From assembly GCF_014229245.1 (NCBI RefSeq), contig NZ_JAARZJ010000003.1, positions 124,001 to 188,000 on the forward strand: 64,000 nt of DNA. The letters are read 5' to 3'. Source of the stretch: Listeria farberi (GTDB lineage: Bacteria; Bacillota; Bacilli; Lactobacillales; Listeriaceae). The notes below the pieces were generated by a model, which saw only the letters and a program-made list of their open reading frames with translations, did not search any database and was not told the origin of the DNA. Of the stretch, positions 9,648 to 19,096 are shown one piece after another. Numbering within the stretch: the first letter of the stretch is position 1; every line of letters starts with the position of its first letter. A program made the translations under genes and the position numbers.

Positions 9648-10373
9648 ATGGCAGGACATTCAAAATGGAACAATATTCAAGGTCGAAAAAATGCACAAGA
9701 TTCCAAGCGTTCTAAAGTATTTCAAAAGTTAGCAAGAGAAATTTTCGTTGCAGCAAAAAAAGGCCCTGATCCAAATCTGAACCCGTCACTTCGATTAGTA
9801 ATGGATAAAGCAAAAGCAGTCAATATGCCGAATGATAATATCAAACGTGCTATAGATAAAGCTGCTGGAAATACTAGCGGCGAAAATTATGATGAAGTAA
9901 CGTATGAAGGGTATGCACCAGGTGGAATTGCAGTGCTTGTCCATGCACTTACAGATAATAAAAATCGCACAAGTACAAATGTCCGTGTAGCTTTCAATAA
10001 AAACGGTGGTAGCCTCGGAGAAACGGGAAGTGTCAGCTATATGTTTGATCGTAAAGGCTACTTAGTTATTCTAAGGGAAGGCTTAACCGTTGATGAAGAG
10101 GAGTTTATGCTAGAAGCGATTGAAGCTGGAGCAGATGATGTAGAAGTGAGTGATGATGTCTTTGAAGTGTTCACTGAACCTGGAGCGTTTTCTGATGTCA
10201 AAGATGCTTTACAACAAGCTGGTTATACTTTTGCTACAGCAGAACTTTCGATGTTTCCAACTGTATACAACGAAATTGCGGAAAATAACCAAACTCAATT
10301 TGATAAAATGATGGAAGCATTAGAAGATGACGATGATGTACAAGAAGTTTACACAAACGCTGAGATAAATTAA
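9648..10373 (+). CDS. YebC/PmpR family protein (TACO1-like)
   Basis: The 241-residue protein begins with the family signature [14 protein letters not shown] and has the conserved [18 protein letters not shown]-type segment near 95. YebC-family proteins were long annotated as transcription regulators. More recent work on YebC2-type members and mitochondrial TACO1 links them to translation, easing ribosome stalling at proline stretches; which subgroup this belongs to cannot be told by eye. ATG 9648 lies behind AAAAGGAGTG; the ORF extends upstream to 9576 but that region is promoter. A hairpin terminator follows at once. Confidence 0.9.
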   Translation: MAGHSKWNNIQGRKNAQDSKRSKVFQKLAREIFVAAKKGPDPNLNPSLRLVMDKAKAVNMPNDNIKRAIDKAAGNTSGENYDEVTYEGYAPGGIAVLVHALTDNKNRTSTNVRVAFNKNGGSLGETGSVSYMFDRKGYLVILREGLTVDEEEFMLEAIEAGADDVEVSDDVFEVFTEPGAFSDVKDALQQAGYTFATAELSMFPTVYNEIAENNQTQFDKMMEALEDDDDVQEVYTNAEIN

Positions 10374-10376
10374 GTC

Positions 10377-10414
10377 AAAACACCCCTTTTGTGCAATCTG
10401 AATGGGGTGTTTTA
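10377..10414 (+). terminator. Terminator after the YebC-family gene
   Basis: AAAACACCCC and GGGGTGTTTT flank an 18-base loop. The ATG at 10416 just beyond it is in frame with the next gene but is probably not its start. Confidence 0.8.
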
Positions 10415-10439
10415 TATGAATCAAGAGGAGGAAATAAAA

Positions 10440-11375
10440 ATGAAACCACGTAAAGTTATGATAATTGGGGCAGGTAATGTAGGGTCCGCTGCGGCTCACG
10501 CATTTGTTAATCAAAAATTTGTAGAGGAGTTAATCCTTGTCGATTTAAATAAAGAACGTGTGGAAGGAAATCGGAAGGACTTGGCAGATGCAGCAGCATT
10601 TATGTCCGGCCAAATGGATATTTCAGTTCGTGAAGCAAGTGATTGCAGAGATGTCGATATAGCTGTAATTACGGTGACAGCGGGACCATTAAAAGAAGGG
10701 CAAACACGTTTAGACGAGCTAAGAAGCACATCAAGAATAGTGGCAAGTATTGTCCCTGAAATGATGAAAGGCGGGTTTAATGGTATTTTCTTAATTGCCA
10801 CGAATCCTTGTGACATTATTACGTATCAAGTTTGGAAATTATCTGGACTACCAAGGGAACAGGTGCTTGGAACTGGAGTTTGGCTTGATACAACAAGATT
10901 ACGCCGTTTATTAGCGGAGAAATTAGATATTGCTGCTCAAAGTATCGATGCATTTATTTTAGGCGAACATGGAGATTCACAGTTTCCTGTCTGGTCACAT
11001 TCCTCTATATACGGTAAACCAGTAAATGAGTATAGTATGGAAAAACTCGGAGAATCCCTTGATTTAAAATTAATTGGTGAAACTGCCCGTGATACTGGCT
11101 TTGAGATATATCATCAAAAAGGCTGCACTGAATATGGGATTGCTGGAACTATTGTAGAGATTTGCCGCCATATTTTCAGTGGCAGTCAACGTGCTCTAAC
11201 TGTTTCTTGTGTTCTTGACGGCGAATATGGTCAAACTGGTTTAGCAATCGGTGTTCCGGCAGTTTTAAGCCAAAATGGCGTAAAAGAAATTATTTCCTTA
11301 AAATTAAACGAACAAGAACAACAAGCATTTGACCATTCCGCTTCAGTAATCAAGGAAAATATAAATTCTATTTAA
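10440..11375 (+). CDS. L-lactate dehydrogenase-like 2-hydroxyacid dehydrogenase
   Basis: A 311-residue NAD-dependent enzyme of the LDH/MDH family. It has the Rossmann motif GAGNVGSAAA (10-19), the Asp35 that selects NAD, the catalytic Arg90 in GQTRLD, the Asp150/Arg153 pair in WLDTTR and the catalytic His177 in GEHGDSQFP. The substrate-loop residue, Gln102 in true lactate dehydrogenases (GAPQKPGET) and Arg in malate dehydrogenases, is Leu84 here (AGPLKEGQT), so pyruvate may not be the best substrate. ATG 10440 lies 8 bases after AAGAGGAGG; ATG 10416 is less likely. Listeria is known to have a separate main Ldh elsewhere, so this is a paralogue. Single gene, no clear partner. Confidence 0.85.
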   Translation: MKPRKVMIIGAGNVGSAAAHAFVNQKFVEELILVDLNKERVEGNRKDLADAAAFMSGQMDISVREASDCRDVDIAVITVTAGPLKEGQTRLDELRSTSRIVASIVPEMMKGGFNGIFLIATNPCDIITYQVWKLSGLPREQVLGTGVWLDTTRLRRLLAEKLDIAAQSIDAFILGEHGDSQFPVWSHSSIYGKPVNEYSMEKLGESLDLKLIGETARDTGFEIYHQKGCTEYGIAGTIVEICRHIFSGSQRALTVSCVLDGEYGQTGLAIGVPAVLSQNGVKEIISLKLNEQEQQAFDHSASVIKENINSI

Positions 11376-11433
11376 GAAGGCGATAATATTATTATGTAAA
11401 CTAAAAAACGATTTCCTTTTATGAACTAAAACT

Positions 11434-11447
11434 AGTACAGATGTTCC
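11434..11447 (+). promoter_or_regulatory. LexA-like box upstream of ruvA
   Basis: AGTACAGATGTTCC matches the Gram-positive SOS consensus CGAACATATGTTCG at 10 of 14 positions. It lies where the -35 would be for the perfect -10 TATAAT at 11462-11467. ruvAB is LexA-controlled in B. subtilis. A nearly identical 12-mer precedes rarA. Confidence 0.55.
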
Positions 11448-11461
11448 TTTTTATGCTATCA

Positions 11462-11467
11462 TATAAT
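11462..11467 (+). promoter_or_regulatory. Probable ruvA -10 element
   Basis: Perfect TATAAT about 33 bases before the ruvA start; no good -35 at 17 bases. Confidence 0.5.
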
Positions 11468-11499
11468 GTATGACGTGAAACGAAGAGAGGACGAATAAA

Positions 11500-12105
11500 T
11501 TGTACGATTACATAAAAGGAACAGTTACTACGATTACACCAGAATATATTGTTGTCGAAACAGGACAAATTGGCTATCAAATAATTACAGGAAACCCGTT
11601 TTCCTTTCAACGATTAGAAGGTACAGAAACCCAAGTCTTTTTGTATCAACATGTGAGGGAAGATAACATTTCTTTGTTTGGTTTTCAGTCAACAGAAGAA
11701 CGTTTTCTGTTCAAAAAATTATTGAGTGTTTCTGGTATTGGACCAAAAAGCGCGTTAGCTATTATCGCTTCAGGCGATGTCGTTCCATTAATTTCTGCTA
11801 TTGAATCTGAGGACGATGTTTATTTAACCAAATTTCCGAGTGTCGGTAAAAAAACAGCTCGACAAATTATTCTCGATTTAAAAGGAAAGCTGGCTGATGT
11901 TGTCGCGAGTGAAATAGTTTATGTTGCTCCAGAAAACGATATGGTTGCTGGGCTTTCCCCGCAATTGGAAGAGGCCGTATTAGCTTTAGAAGCCCTTGGT
12001 TACAGTACGCGTGAACTTAAAAAAGTAATACCAAAATTGGCTAAAGAAGCTGATTTAACAAGTGATGCATATATCAAACTAGCACTGCAATTAATGACAA
12101 AATAG
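11500..12105 (+). CDS. ruvA: Holliday junction DNA helicase subunit RuvA
   Basis: RuvA binds four-way junctions and loads RuvB for branch migration. The 201-residue protein has the N-terminal OB fold ([20 protein letters not shown]), two helix-hairpin-helix motifs ([12 protein letters not shown] near 72 and [12 protein letters not shown] near 107) and a C-terminal RuvB-contact domain (about 145-201). It starts with TTG at 11500 behind AGAGAGG; no ATG fits. ruvB follows after 15 bases, forming the ruvAB-queA-tgt-yajC series common in Firmicutes. Confidence 0.96.
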   Translation: MYDYIKGTVTTITPEYIVVETGQIGYQIITGNPFSFQRLEGTETQVFLYQHVREDNISLFGFQSTEERFLFKKLLSVSGIGPKSALAIIASGDVVPLISAIESEDDVYLTKFPSVGKKTARQIILDLKGKLADVVASEIVYVAPENDMVAGLSPQLEEAVLALEALGYSTRELKKVIPKLAKEADLTSDAYIKLALQLMTK

Positions 12106-12120
12106 AGAGGAGCTTGTGGC

Positions 12121-13128
12121 ATGGATGAACGAATTATTTCAAGTGAAACGGTAGACGCAGAAGAAGTATCTTTTGAAACTAGTTTGCGGCCACAAACCCT
12201 TTCACAATATATTGGGCAAGATAAAGTAAAGAATAACTTAACTGTCTTTATTGAAGCTGCCACGCTCCGAAATGAAGCGCTAGATCATGTGCTTTTATAC
12301 GGACCTCCTGGACTCGGTAAAACAACGCTTGCGATGGTTATTGCTTCTGAAATGGGGAGCGAAATTAAGACAACGAGCGGACCTGCGATTGAACGCCCAG
12401 GTGACTTGGCGACTATTTTGACAAGTTTAGAACCAGGTGACGTTTTATTTATTGATGAAATCCACCGTTTATCTAGAGCGATTGAAGAAATTTTATATCC
12501 AGCAATGGAAGATTATTGTTTGGATATTGTTATTGGAACAGGACCTACTGCGCGTTCTGTTCGCTTAGATTTGCCACCATTTACACTGATTGGAGCAACG
12601 ACTCGGGCGGGACTTTTATCGGCACCACTTAGAGACCGCTTTGGTGTGATTGACCATTTGGAATTTTACACGGAAGAGCAATTAACCGAAATTGTCCTTA
12701 GAACGTCTGGGATATTGGATACGAAAATCGATGACCTCGGTGCACGTGAAATTGCAAGACGATCTAGGGGAACCCCGAGGATTGCTAATCGTCTATTGAA
12801 GCGTGTTCGTGACTTTGCGCAAGTTAGAGGAAACGGTACAGTTACTGAAAAATTAGCTAAAGAAGCGCTGACACTACTTCAAGTGGACCCAAGAGGACTT
12901 GATACGATTGACCAAAAGCTACTTCATACGATTATTCAATCATTTAGAGGTGGCCCTGTTGGTTTAGATACAATCGCAGCAAGCATTGGCGAAGAGCGAG
13001 AAACCATTGAAGATATGCAAGAACCCTATTTACTACAAATCGGTTTTCTACAAAGAACCCCGCGAGGACGAATTGCGACGGAAACAGCATACAACCATTT
13101 AGGAATAAGTTATGAAAAAGAGGTATAA
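12121..13128 (+). CDS. ruvB: Holliday junction DNA helicase subunit RuvB
   Basis: RuvB is the AAA+ motor that drives branch migration with RuvA. The 335-residue protein has a short N-terminal tail, Walker [10 protein letters not shown] (about 61-69), Walker B IDEIHRL, the sensor segment [18 protein letters not shown] with the arginine finger region, and a C-terminal winged helix with RTPRGRIAT. Length is standard. The queA start lies only 3 bases beyond the stop, so translation is probably coupled. Confidence 0.98.
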   Translation: MDERIISSETVDAEEVSFETSLRPQTLSQYIGQDKVKNNLTVFIEAATLRNEALDHVLLYGPPGLGKTTLAMVIASEMGSEIKTTSGPAIERPGDLATILTSLEPGDVLFIDEIHRLSRAIEEILYPAMEDYCLDIVIGTGPTARSVRLDLPPFTLIGATTRAGLLSAPLRDRFGVIDHLEFYTEEQLTEIVLRTSGILDTKIDDLGAREIARRSRGTPRIANRLLKRVRDFAQVRGNGTVTEKLAKEALTLLQVDPRGLDTIDQKLLHTIIQSFRGGPVGLDTIAASIGEERETIEDMQEPYLLQIGFLQRTPRGRIATETAYNHLGISYEKEV

Positions 13129-13131
13129 AGA

Positions 13132-14160
13132 ATGAAAGTAGAAGATTTCGATTTTGATTTACCAGAAGAATTAATTGCGCAAACCCCATTACTTGACCGG
13201 ACTTCAAGCCGACTAATGGTACTTGATAAAGAGTCAGGTGAGATAAAAGATCAACATTTTACTGATATAATTAGCTATTTAAATAAAGGAGATGCACTAG
13301 TATTAAACGATACGCGTGTTCTCCCAGCTAGGCTTCATGGGATTAAAGATGAAACTGGCGCTCATATTGAAGTATTACTTTTAAAACAAAAAGAAGGCAA
13401 TGCTTGGGAAACTTTAGTAAAACCTGCAAAAAGAATTCGTAAAGGCGCTACTATTACATTTGGGGATGGGGCTTTAAAAGCTACTTGTTTAGAAGAACTT
13501 GAGCACGGTGGCCGAATTCTTGAATTTTCTTATGAAGGTATTTTTTATGAAGTATTGGAGCAACTTGGTGAAATGCCCCTGCCTCCATACATTAAAGAGC
13601 AACTTGCAGATCAAGATCGTTATCAAACAGTTTACGCGAAAGAAAATGGTTCTGCAGCAGCGCCAACTGCCGGCCTGCATTTTACCGAAGAGTTATTAGC
13701 GCAAATTAGTGCCAAAGGTGTAGAAATAATATTTGTAACTCTGCACGTTGGTCTTGGTACATTCCGTCCAGTAGATGTGGAAGATACTCAAAACCATAAA
13801 ATGCATTCTGAATTTTATCGTTTAACAGAAGAATCTGCTGATTGGATTAATAAAATCAAATCAGCTGGCGGAAAAGTAGTAGCAGTCGGAACAACCTCTA
13901 TTCGTACTTTAGAAACGATTGCGAGTCGTCATGGTGGTAAACTAATTGCAGAATCAGGTTGGACAGATATTTTCATTTCTCCAGGATATAAATTCCAGGC
14001 AGTAGATGCGTTAATTACTAATTTCCATTTACCAAAATCGACATTAATTATGCTCGTGTCTGCTTTATCAGACCGCACAAAAATTTTAGCAGCCTATAAT
14101 CATGCTGTAGAAGAGCAATATCGCTTCTTTAGTTTTGGCGATGCAATGTTTATTCATTAA
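13132..14160 (+). CDS. queA: tRNA preQ1(34) S-adenosylmethionine ribosyltransferase-isomerase
   Basis: QueA transfers and rearranges the ribosyl part of SAM onto preQ1 in tRNA, giving epoxyqueuosine, the step after Tgt. The 342-residue protein carries the family motifs [12 protein letters not shown] at the N terminus, [10 protein letters not shown] near 61, PTAGLHFT near 178, and TSIRTLE near 262. The start is ATG 13132, 3 bases after ruvB. It lies directly before tgt, so two consecutive queuosine steps are side by side, though tgt has its own promoter. Confidence 0.96.
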   Translation: MKVEDFDFDLPEELIAQTPLLDRTSSRLMVLDKESGEIKDQHFTDIISYLNKGDALVLNDTRVLPARLHGIKDETGAHIEVLLLKQKEGNAWETLVKPAKRIRKGATITFGDGALKATCLEELEHGGRILEFSYEGIFYEVLEQLGEMPLPPYIKEQLADQDRYQTVYAKENGSAAAPTAGLHFTEELLAQISAKGVEIIFVTLHVGLGTFRPVDVEDTQNHKMHSEFYRLTEESADWINKIKSAGGKVVAVGTTSIRTLETIASRHGGKLIAESGWTDIFISPGYKFQAVDALITNFHLPKSTLIMLVSALSDRTKILAAYNHAVEEQYRFFSFGDAMFIH

Positions 14161-14185
14161 ATTACGAAAAAATTAACAGAAAAGC

Positions 14186-14214
14186 TTGTTTTCATTAGTA
14201 ATTTTCGTTATGCT
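14186..14214 (+). promoter_or_regulatory. tgt promoter
   Basis: TTGTTT (14186-14191), a 17-base spacer and TATGCT (14209-14214), about 25 bases upstream of the tgt ribosome site. Confidence 0.55.
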
Positions 14215-14243
14215 AGTGAATAGAGTAAATTAGAAAGAGGTAA

Positions 14244-15386
<1,143 letters not shown>

Positions 15387-15419
15387 ATATATATAAAGTA
15401 TCGAAAGGAGTTGGAAAAT

Positions 15420-15752
15420 ATGGGTGGCGGTATTGTAACATTTATACCAATTATCTTGATGATTGTTTTGTTCTATTTCTTACTAATCAGACCTCAGCAA
15501 AAACGTCAAAAAGAAGTACAAAATATGCAAAGCAGTTTAGCTAAAGGTGATAAAATTATTACTATTGGTGGACTTCACGGTGTTGTAGAAGCAATTGAAG
15601 ATGGCACAGTCATTTTAAAATGCGGAAACAGCAAATTAACTTTTGACCGTAATGCAGTAAGAACTGTACTTGAAAAAGGTAATACAGTTTCTAATCCAGT
15701 TGTAGCAGAAACAACTTCTGATGACACTGAAGTAGTAGAAGACAACAAATAA
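15420..15752 (+). CDS. yajC: Preprotein translocase subunit YajC
   Basis: YajC is a small single-span membrane protein that associates with SecDF and the SecYEG translocon. The 110-residue product has one N-terminal membrane segment (about 5-24, IILMIVLFYFLLIRPQ) and the conserved RPQQKRQKE followed by GDKIITIGGLHG. The acidic tail is variable in the family. ATG 15420 is chosen; TTG 15411 abuts the GAAAGGAG site. The usual order tgt-yajC-secDF is interrupted here only by the ComN-like gene. Confidence 0.95.
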   Translation: MGGGIVTFIPIILMIVLFYFLLIRPQQKRQKEVQNMQSSLAKGDKIITIGGLHGVVEAIEDGTVILKCGNSKLTFDRNAVRTVLEKGNTVSNPVVAETTSDDTEVVEDNK

Positions 15753-15763
15753 TACTTGAAATA

Positions 15764-15803
15764 AAAATGCCATTTCCCTTTAAACGGTGGAGTGGCATTT
15801 TTT
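15764..15803 (+). terminator. First terminator after yajC
   Basis: AAAATGCCATT and AGTGGCATTTTTT pair around a loop, ending in a T run. Confidence 0.8.
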
Positions 15804-15818
15804 AAACACAAAAAATAG

Positions 15819-15847
15819 AGCTTATACTTTCCATTTAAGCTTTTTTT
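15819..15847 (+). terminator. Second terminator after yajC
   Basis: AGCTTA and TAAGCT pair, followed by seven T. It stands 16 bases beyond the first, making a tandem stop before the ComN-like gene. Confidence 0.6.
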
Positions 15848-15893
15848 AGATAAAATGGGAATATGCTTATTGTTTAAGAAAGGGGATGACTTG

Positions 15894-16187
15894 ATGACGG
15901 ATACATTTTCGGCTTGGTATGAGGATTTAGAACCGGCAATTTTAATTAAAGTGGAAGATTTTCATATTCTAGGCTACCGAGAAATCAAGGCTAGTCACAT
16001 TTGGGCTTTTTTAACAGAGGAAAAGTGGAAGAATAACCCAGCCCCAGCATTGCATGAACGAATAAATGATGTCATGCAAATGAAAATTGGACAATTAATG
16101 CAGTTTATTATGACAACAGCTGAACAAGAATCTAATAACCATGTTTCTCAAGCAGATAGCATGCTTCAACCAAATGTGGAAGATTAA
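15894..16187 (+). CDS. ComN-like post-transcriptional regulator family protein
   Basis: A 97-residue soluble protein (MTDTFSAWYEDLEPAIL..., with HIWAFLTEEKWK near 38) that resembles the ComN/YrzD family. In B. subtilis, ComN sits between the same neighbours and affects comE mRNA level and localises to division sites; this is family knowledge. No catalytic motif or membrane span is seen; it is mostly helical with a polar tail. ATG 15894 lies behind AAAGGGGATGA; TTG 15891 is one codon upstream and also possible. The comE locus is at the far end of this window. Confidence 0.7.
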   Translation: MTDTFSAWYEDLEPAILIKVEDFHILGYREIKASHIWAFLTEEKWKNNPAPALHERINDVMQMKIGQLMQFIMTTAEQESNNHVSQADSMLQPNVED

Positions 16188-16287
16188 CAGCCTGTTAGCA
16201 AATGCTTGCTTTTCGTACATAAGATAGAAGTATTTGTTGTTAGACTGGGATTTGTTATGGTTTAGATGAGGGAGGAACGAAACAGAA

Positions 16288-18552
16288 ATGGTAAAAAAGA
16301 GTAAGATAGTTATTTTCTTTCTAGTAGTTGCAATTATTTTTGGTGCTGTATTTGGTACCGCAAAAATGGTTATGCAAAATATTAATCTTGGCTTAGATCT
16401 TCAAGGGGGATTTGAAGTTCTATATGAAGTGTCTCCAGCTAATGGTAAAGGAACTGTTTCTAAGCAAACATTAACAGATACAGTGACTTCACTTGATAAA
16501 CGGGTCAATTCATTAGGTGTTGCAGAACCAAGTATTCAAATCGAAGGAAATAACCGCATTCGTGTTCAACTTGCTGGGGTAACTGACCAAGCAGAAGCAC
16601 GAAAAATGTTATCAACTACTGCCCAATTATCATTTAGAGATGCTAATGACAAAATGATGATGAATGGTAGTGACTTAGTTGCAGGCGGTGCTAAACAAGC
16701 TTTTGATTCGAGCAATAATCCAATTGTTACTTTAAAACTAAAAAGCGCAGATAAATTTGCTAGCGTAACAAAAACTATTCTAGCAGAAGCACCTGACAAT
16801 CAATTAGTTATTTGGTTAGACTGGAAAGAAGGACAAAAATACAAAACAGAACGTGAAAAGAAAAATCCAGCTTACTTATCTGCACCAAATGTAAGTAGCG
16901 TATTAGATACAGATAAAGTAGAAATTTCTGGGAGTTTCACAACAGAAGAAGCAAAAGATTTAGCTGAATTGCTTAACTCTGGTGCACTTCCTGTGAAAAT
17001 GACTGAAGTTTACTCTACCTCTGTTGGTGCGCAGTTTGGTCAAGATGCATTACAAGAAACAATTTTAGCTGGAATTATTGGTGTTATCGCTATCTTTATT
17101 TTCATGATGGCTGTTTACCGTTTACCAGGTGTTATTGCTTCTATCACACTAGTTGCATACACTTATTTAGTACTATTAATATTAAGTCTGCTTAACGCAA
17201 CACTTACTTTACCAGGGATTGCAGGTTTGATTCTGGGGATAGGTATGGCTGTTGACGCGAACGTAATAACCTACGAGCGAATAAAAGAAGAGATTAAGGT
17301 TGGTAGATCGACGAAAGCTGCTTTTGAGGTCGGTGGTAAAGAAGCATTTCGTGCGATTTTAGACGGTAACTTGACGACACTTATCGTTGCCGCCGTGCTC
17401 TTCTACTTTGGAACAAGTTCCATTAAAGGTTTTGCTACAGTATTGATTATTAGTATTTTAGTCAGCTTCTTGACAGCTGTATGGGGATCAAGATTCTTAT
17501 TAGGATTACTCGTGAAAAGTAATTGGCTTAATAACAAACCAGGTTTCTTTGCGGTTAAACGAAAAGATATCCATAACTTACATGAAGGCATTAATAGCTT
17601 TAGCTTAAAAACACACTTTGACCGTTTTGACTTTGTAAAACATCATCGTCTGTTCTTATCCATTTTTGCAGCAATTGTCATTGTCGGTATCGTTATTCTC
17701 TCCATATTTAGATTGAACTTAGGTATTGACTTTGCCAGTGGGACACGAGCGGAAGTAACTGCTAATCAAACACTGACAGAAACGCAAATTAAGAAAGATT
17801 TAGATGCGATTGATATGCCATCGGATGATATTGTTTTCCAAGGTTCAGGGTCTAAAACAGCCGTTGTTTCTTATAAAGGAACATTATCCCAAAATGACGT
17901 AGCCAAATTTAAAAATTACTTTGATGACAAATATAAGCACGAACCAAGCATTAGTACCGTTTCACCAACTGTTGGGAAAGAACTTGCCAAAAACGGCTTC
18001 TGGGCACTCGGTGTGGCTTCTGTGCTGATTGTACTGTATATTGCAGTCCGGTTTGAATTTTATATGGGTATTGCGGCGATTCTGTCCTTACTATTCGACG
18101 CATTTATCATCTTTATCTTCTTTAGTGTAACAAGGCTGGAGGTTGATTTAACCTTTATCGCCGCGGTTCTGACGGTTATCGGTTATTCCATAAATGATAC
18201 GATAGTCACCGCCGACCGGATACGGGATATTAGCATGAAGATGCAACGATTTAAGACGAAAGAAGAAATTGCAGATGCAGTTAACAAAGCGTTGCGACAA
18301 ACCTTCACTCGTTCTATTAATACAATCCTAACCGTTATCTTTACTGTACTTGCACTCGTATTATTTGGTAGTGAATCTATTCTTAACTTCTCCATCGCTT
18401 TACTAGTTGGACTTGTTTCCAGTGTATTCTCCTCCATCTTTATGGCAATGCAATTATGGTACGTATTTAAAGCAAGACAATTACGTAAAAAAGGACCGAT
18501 TAGCACAGTCAAAAAGAAAAAACCACGTAATAATGGACAACCTGTAGTTTAA
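16288..18552 (+). CDS. secDF: Protein translocase fusion SecDF
   Basis: SecDF uses the proton gradient to pull exported proteins across the membrane. SecD and SecF are fused in this 754-residue protein, as in Bacillus. The SecD half (1-420) has a first membrane span at 7-27, NLGLDLQGGFEVLYEV, a large external domain, and five spans with GLILGIGMAVDANVITYERI. The SecF half (from about 450) repeats the plan with LNLGIDFASGTRAEV and TVIGYSINDTIVTADRIRD. Both halves have the six-span RND-like topology. ATG 16288 lies behind GGGAGGA. A terminator follows. Confidence 0.97.
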   Translation: MVKKSKIVIFFLVVAIIFGAVFGTAKMVMQNINLGLDLQGGFEVLYEVSPANGKGTVSKQTLTDTVTSLDKRVNSLGVAEPSIQIEGNNRIRVQLAGVTDQAEARKMLSTTAQLSFRDANDKMMMNGSDLVAGGAKQAFDSSNNPIVTLKLKSADKFASVTKTILAEAPDNQLVIWLDWKEGQKYKTEREKKNPAYLSAPNVSSVLDTDKVEISGSFTTEEAKDLAELLNSGALPVKMTEVYSTSVGAQFGQDALQETILAGIIGVIAIFIFMMAVYRLPGVIASITLVAYTYLVLLILSLLNATLTLPGIAGLILGIGMAVDANVITYERIKEEIKVGRSTKAAFEVGGKEAFRAILDGNLTTLIVAAVLFYFGTSSIKGFATVLIISILVSFLTAVWGSRFLLGLLVKSNWLNNKPGFFAVKRKDIHNLHEGINSFSLKTHFDRFDFVKHHRLFLSIFAAIVIVGIVILSIFRLNLGIDFASGTRAEVTANQTLTETQIKKDLDAIDMPSDDIVFQGSGSKTAVVSYKGTLSQNDVAKFKNYFDDKYKHEPSISTVSPTVGKELAKNGFWALGVASVLIVLYIAVRFEFYMGIAAILSLLFDAFIIFIFFSVTRLEVDLTFIAAVLTVIGYSINDTIVTADRIRDISMKMQRFKTKEEIADAVNKALRQTFTRSINTILTVIFTVLALVLFGSESILNFSIALLVGLVSSVFSSIFMAMQLWYVFKARQLRKKGPISTVKKKKPRNNGQPVV

Positions 18553-18559
18553 AAAGAAT

Positions 18560-18594
18560 AGCCGGATTTCATAAATTGAAATTCGGCTGTTTTT
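18560..18594 (+). terminator. Terminator after secDF
   Basis: AGCCGGATTTC and GAAATTCGGCT form an 11-pair stem followed by GTTTTT. The GTTT also serves as the first half of a SigB-like promoter. Confidence 0.85.
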
Positions 18595-18614
18595 AATAGA
18601 CGTGAAACGGGTAA
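18589..18614 (+). promoter_or_regulatory. SigB-type promoter of the LapA-domain gene
   Basis: GTTT (18589-18592), 16 bases, then GGGTAA (18609-18614) fits the general-stress SigB consensus GTTT-N13-17-GGGWAW. It lies about 34 bases before the ATG. No good SigA hexamers compete in this gap. Confidence 0.6.
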
Positions 18615-18647
18615 ATAATAAGATAATTGTTACAAGGAGGAGAGAGA

Positions 18648-18992
18648 ATGAAAGAAAACAAAGTTCAATGGCAAGTAATTGTGGGGATTATTTTAGCACT
18701 TATTATTGCGATATTTGCAGTTATTAATGTAGACCCAGTAGAGGTTAACTTTTTATTTGCTCAAGCTGAGTGGCCGTTAATTTTAATTATTATAGGTTCT
18801 GTACTAGTTGGTTGTTTAATTATCTTTTTCTTAAACATTGCCAAATCACGTGGCATGAAGAAAAAAGTAAAACAATTAACTGCTGAAAAAACAGAGCTAG
18901 AACGTCAATTAGCAGCTGCAAAATCGATGAAAACACATTCATCTAATGTAGAAAAACGCGATACTGAAAATACAGTAGAGCCAATTAAATAA
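18648..18992 (+). CDS. LapA-domain (DUF1049) membrane protein
   Basis: A 114-residue protein with two membrane segments (about 9-28 and 42-64) followed by a cytoplasmic coiled-coil-like stretch (about 68-96, MKKKVKQLTAEKTELERQL) and a polar tail. This is the LapA/YciS-type domain; the E. coli member (LapA) works in lipopolysaccharide assembly with LapB, but Gram-positive members have no settled role. ATG 18648 follows AAGGAGGAGAG. It is a single gene between two terminators with a SigB-like promoter, which suggests stress-linked expression. Confidence 0.8.
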   Translation: MKENKVQWQVIVGIILALIIAIFAVINVDPVEVNFLFAQAEWPLILIIIGSVLVGCLIIFFLNIAKSRGMKKKVKQLTAEKTELERQLAAAKSMKTHSSNVEKRDTENTVEPIK

Positions 18993-19000
18993 TAAAGAAG

Positions 19001-19030
19001 ACGCTAACTTACTTAGTTAGCGTTTTTGTT
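19001..19030 (+). terminator. Terminator after the LapA-domain gene
   Basis: ACGCTAACT and AGTTAGCG pair around a short loop, followed by TTTTTG. Confidence 0.9.
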
Positions 19031-19043
19031 TGGAAGATTCCTC

Positions 19044-19072
19044 TTGGTTTTTCTAGCAATTTTAGATATAAT
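19044..19072 (+). promoter_or_regulatory. recJ-apt promoter
   Basis: TTGGTT (19044-19049), a 17-base spacer and perfect TATAAT (19067-19072), 25 bases before the recJ start. Confidence 0.75.
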
Positions 19073-19096
19073 AGGAAGGTTGAGAGGTGGGGTAAA

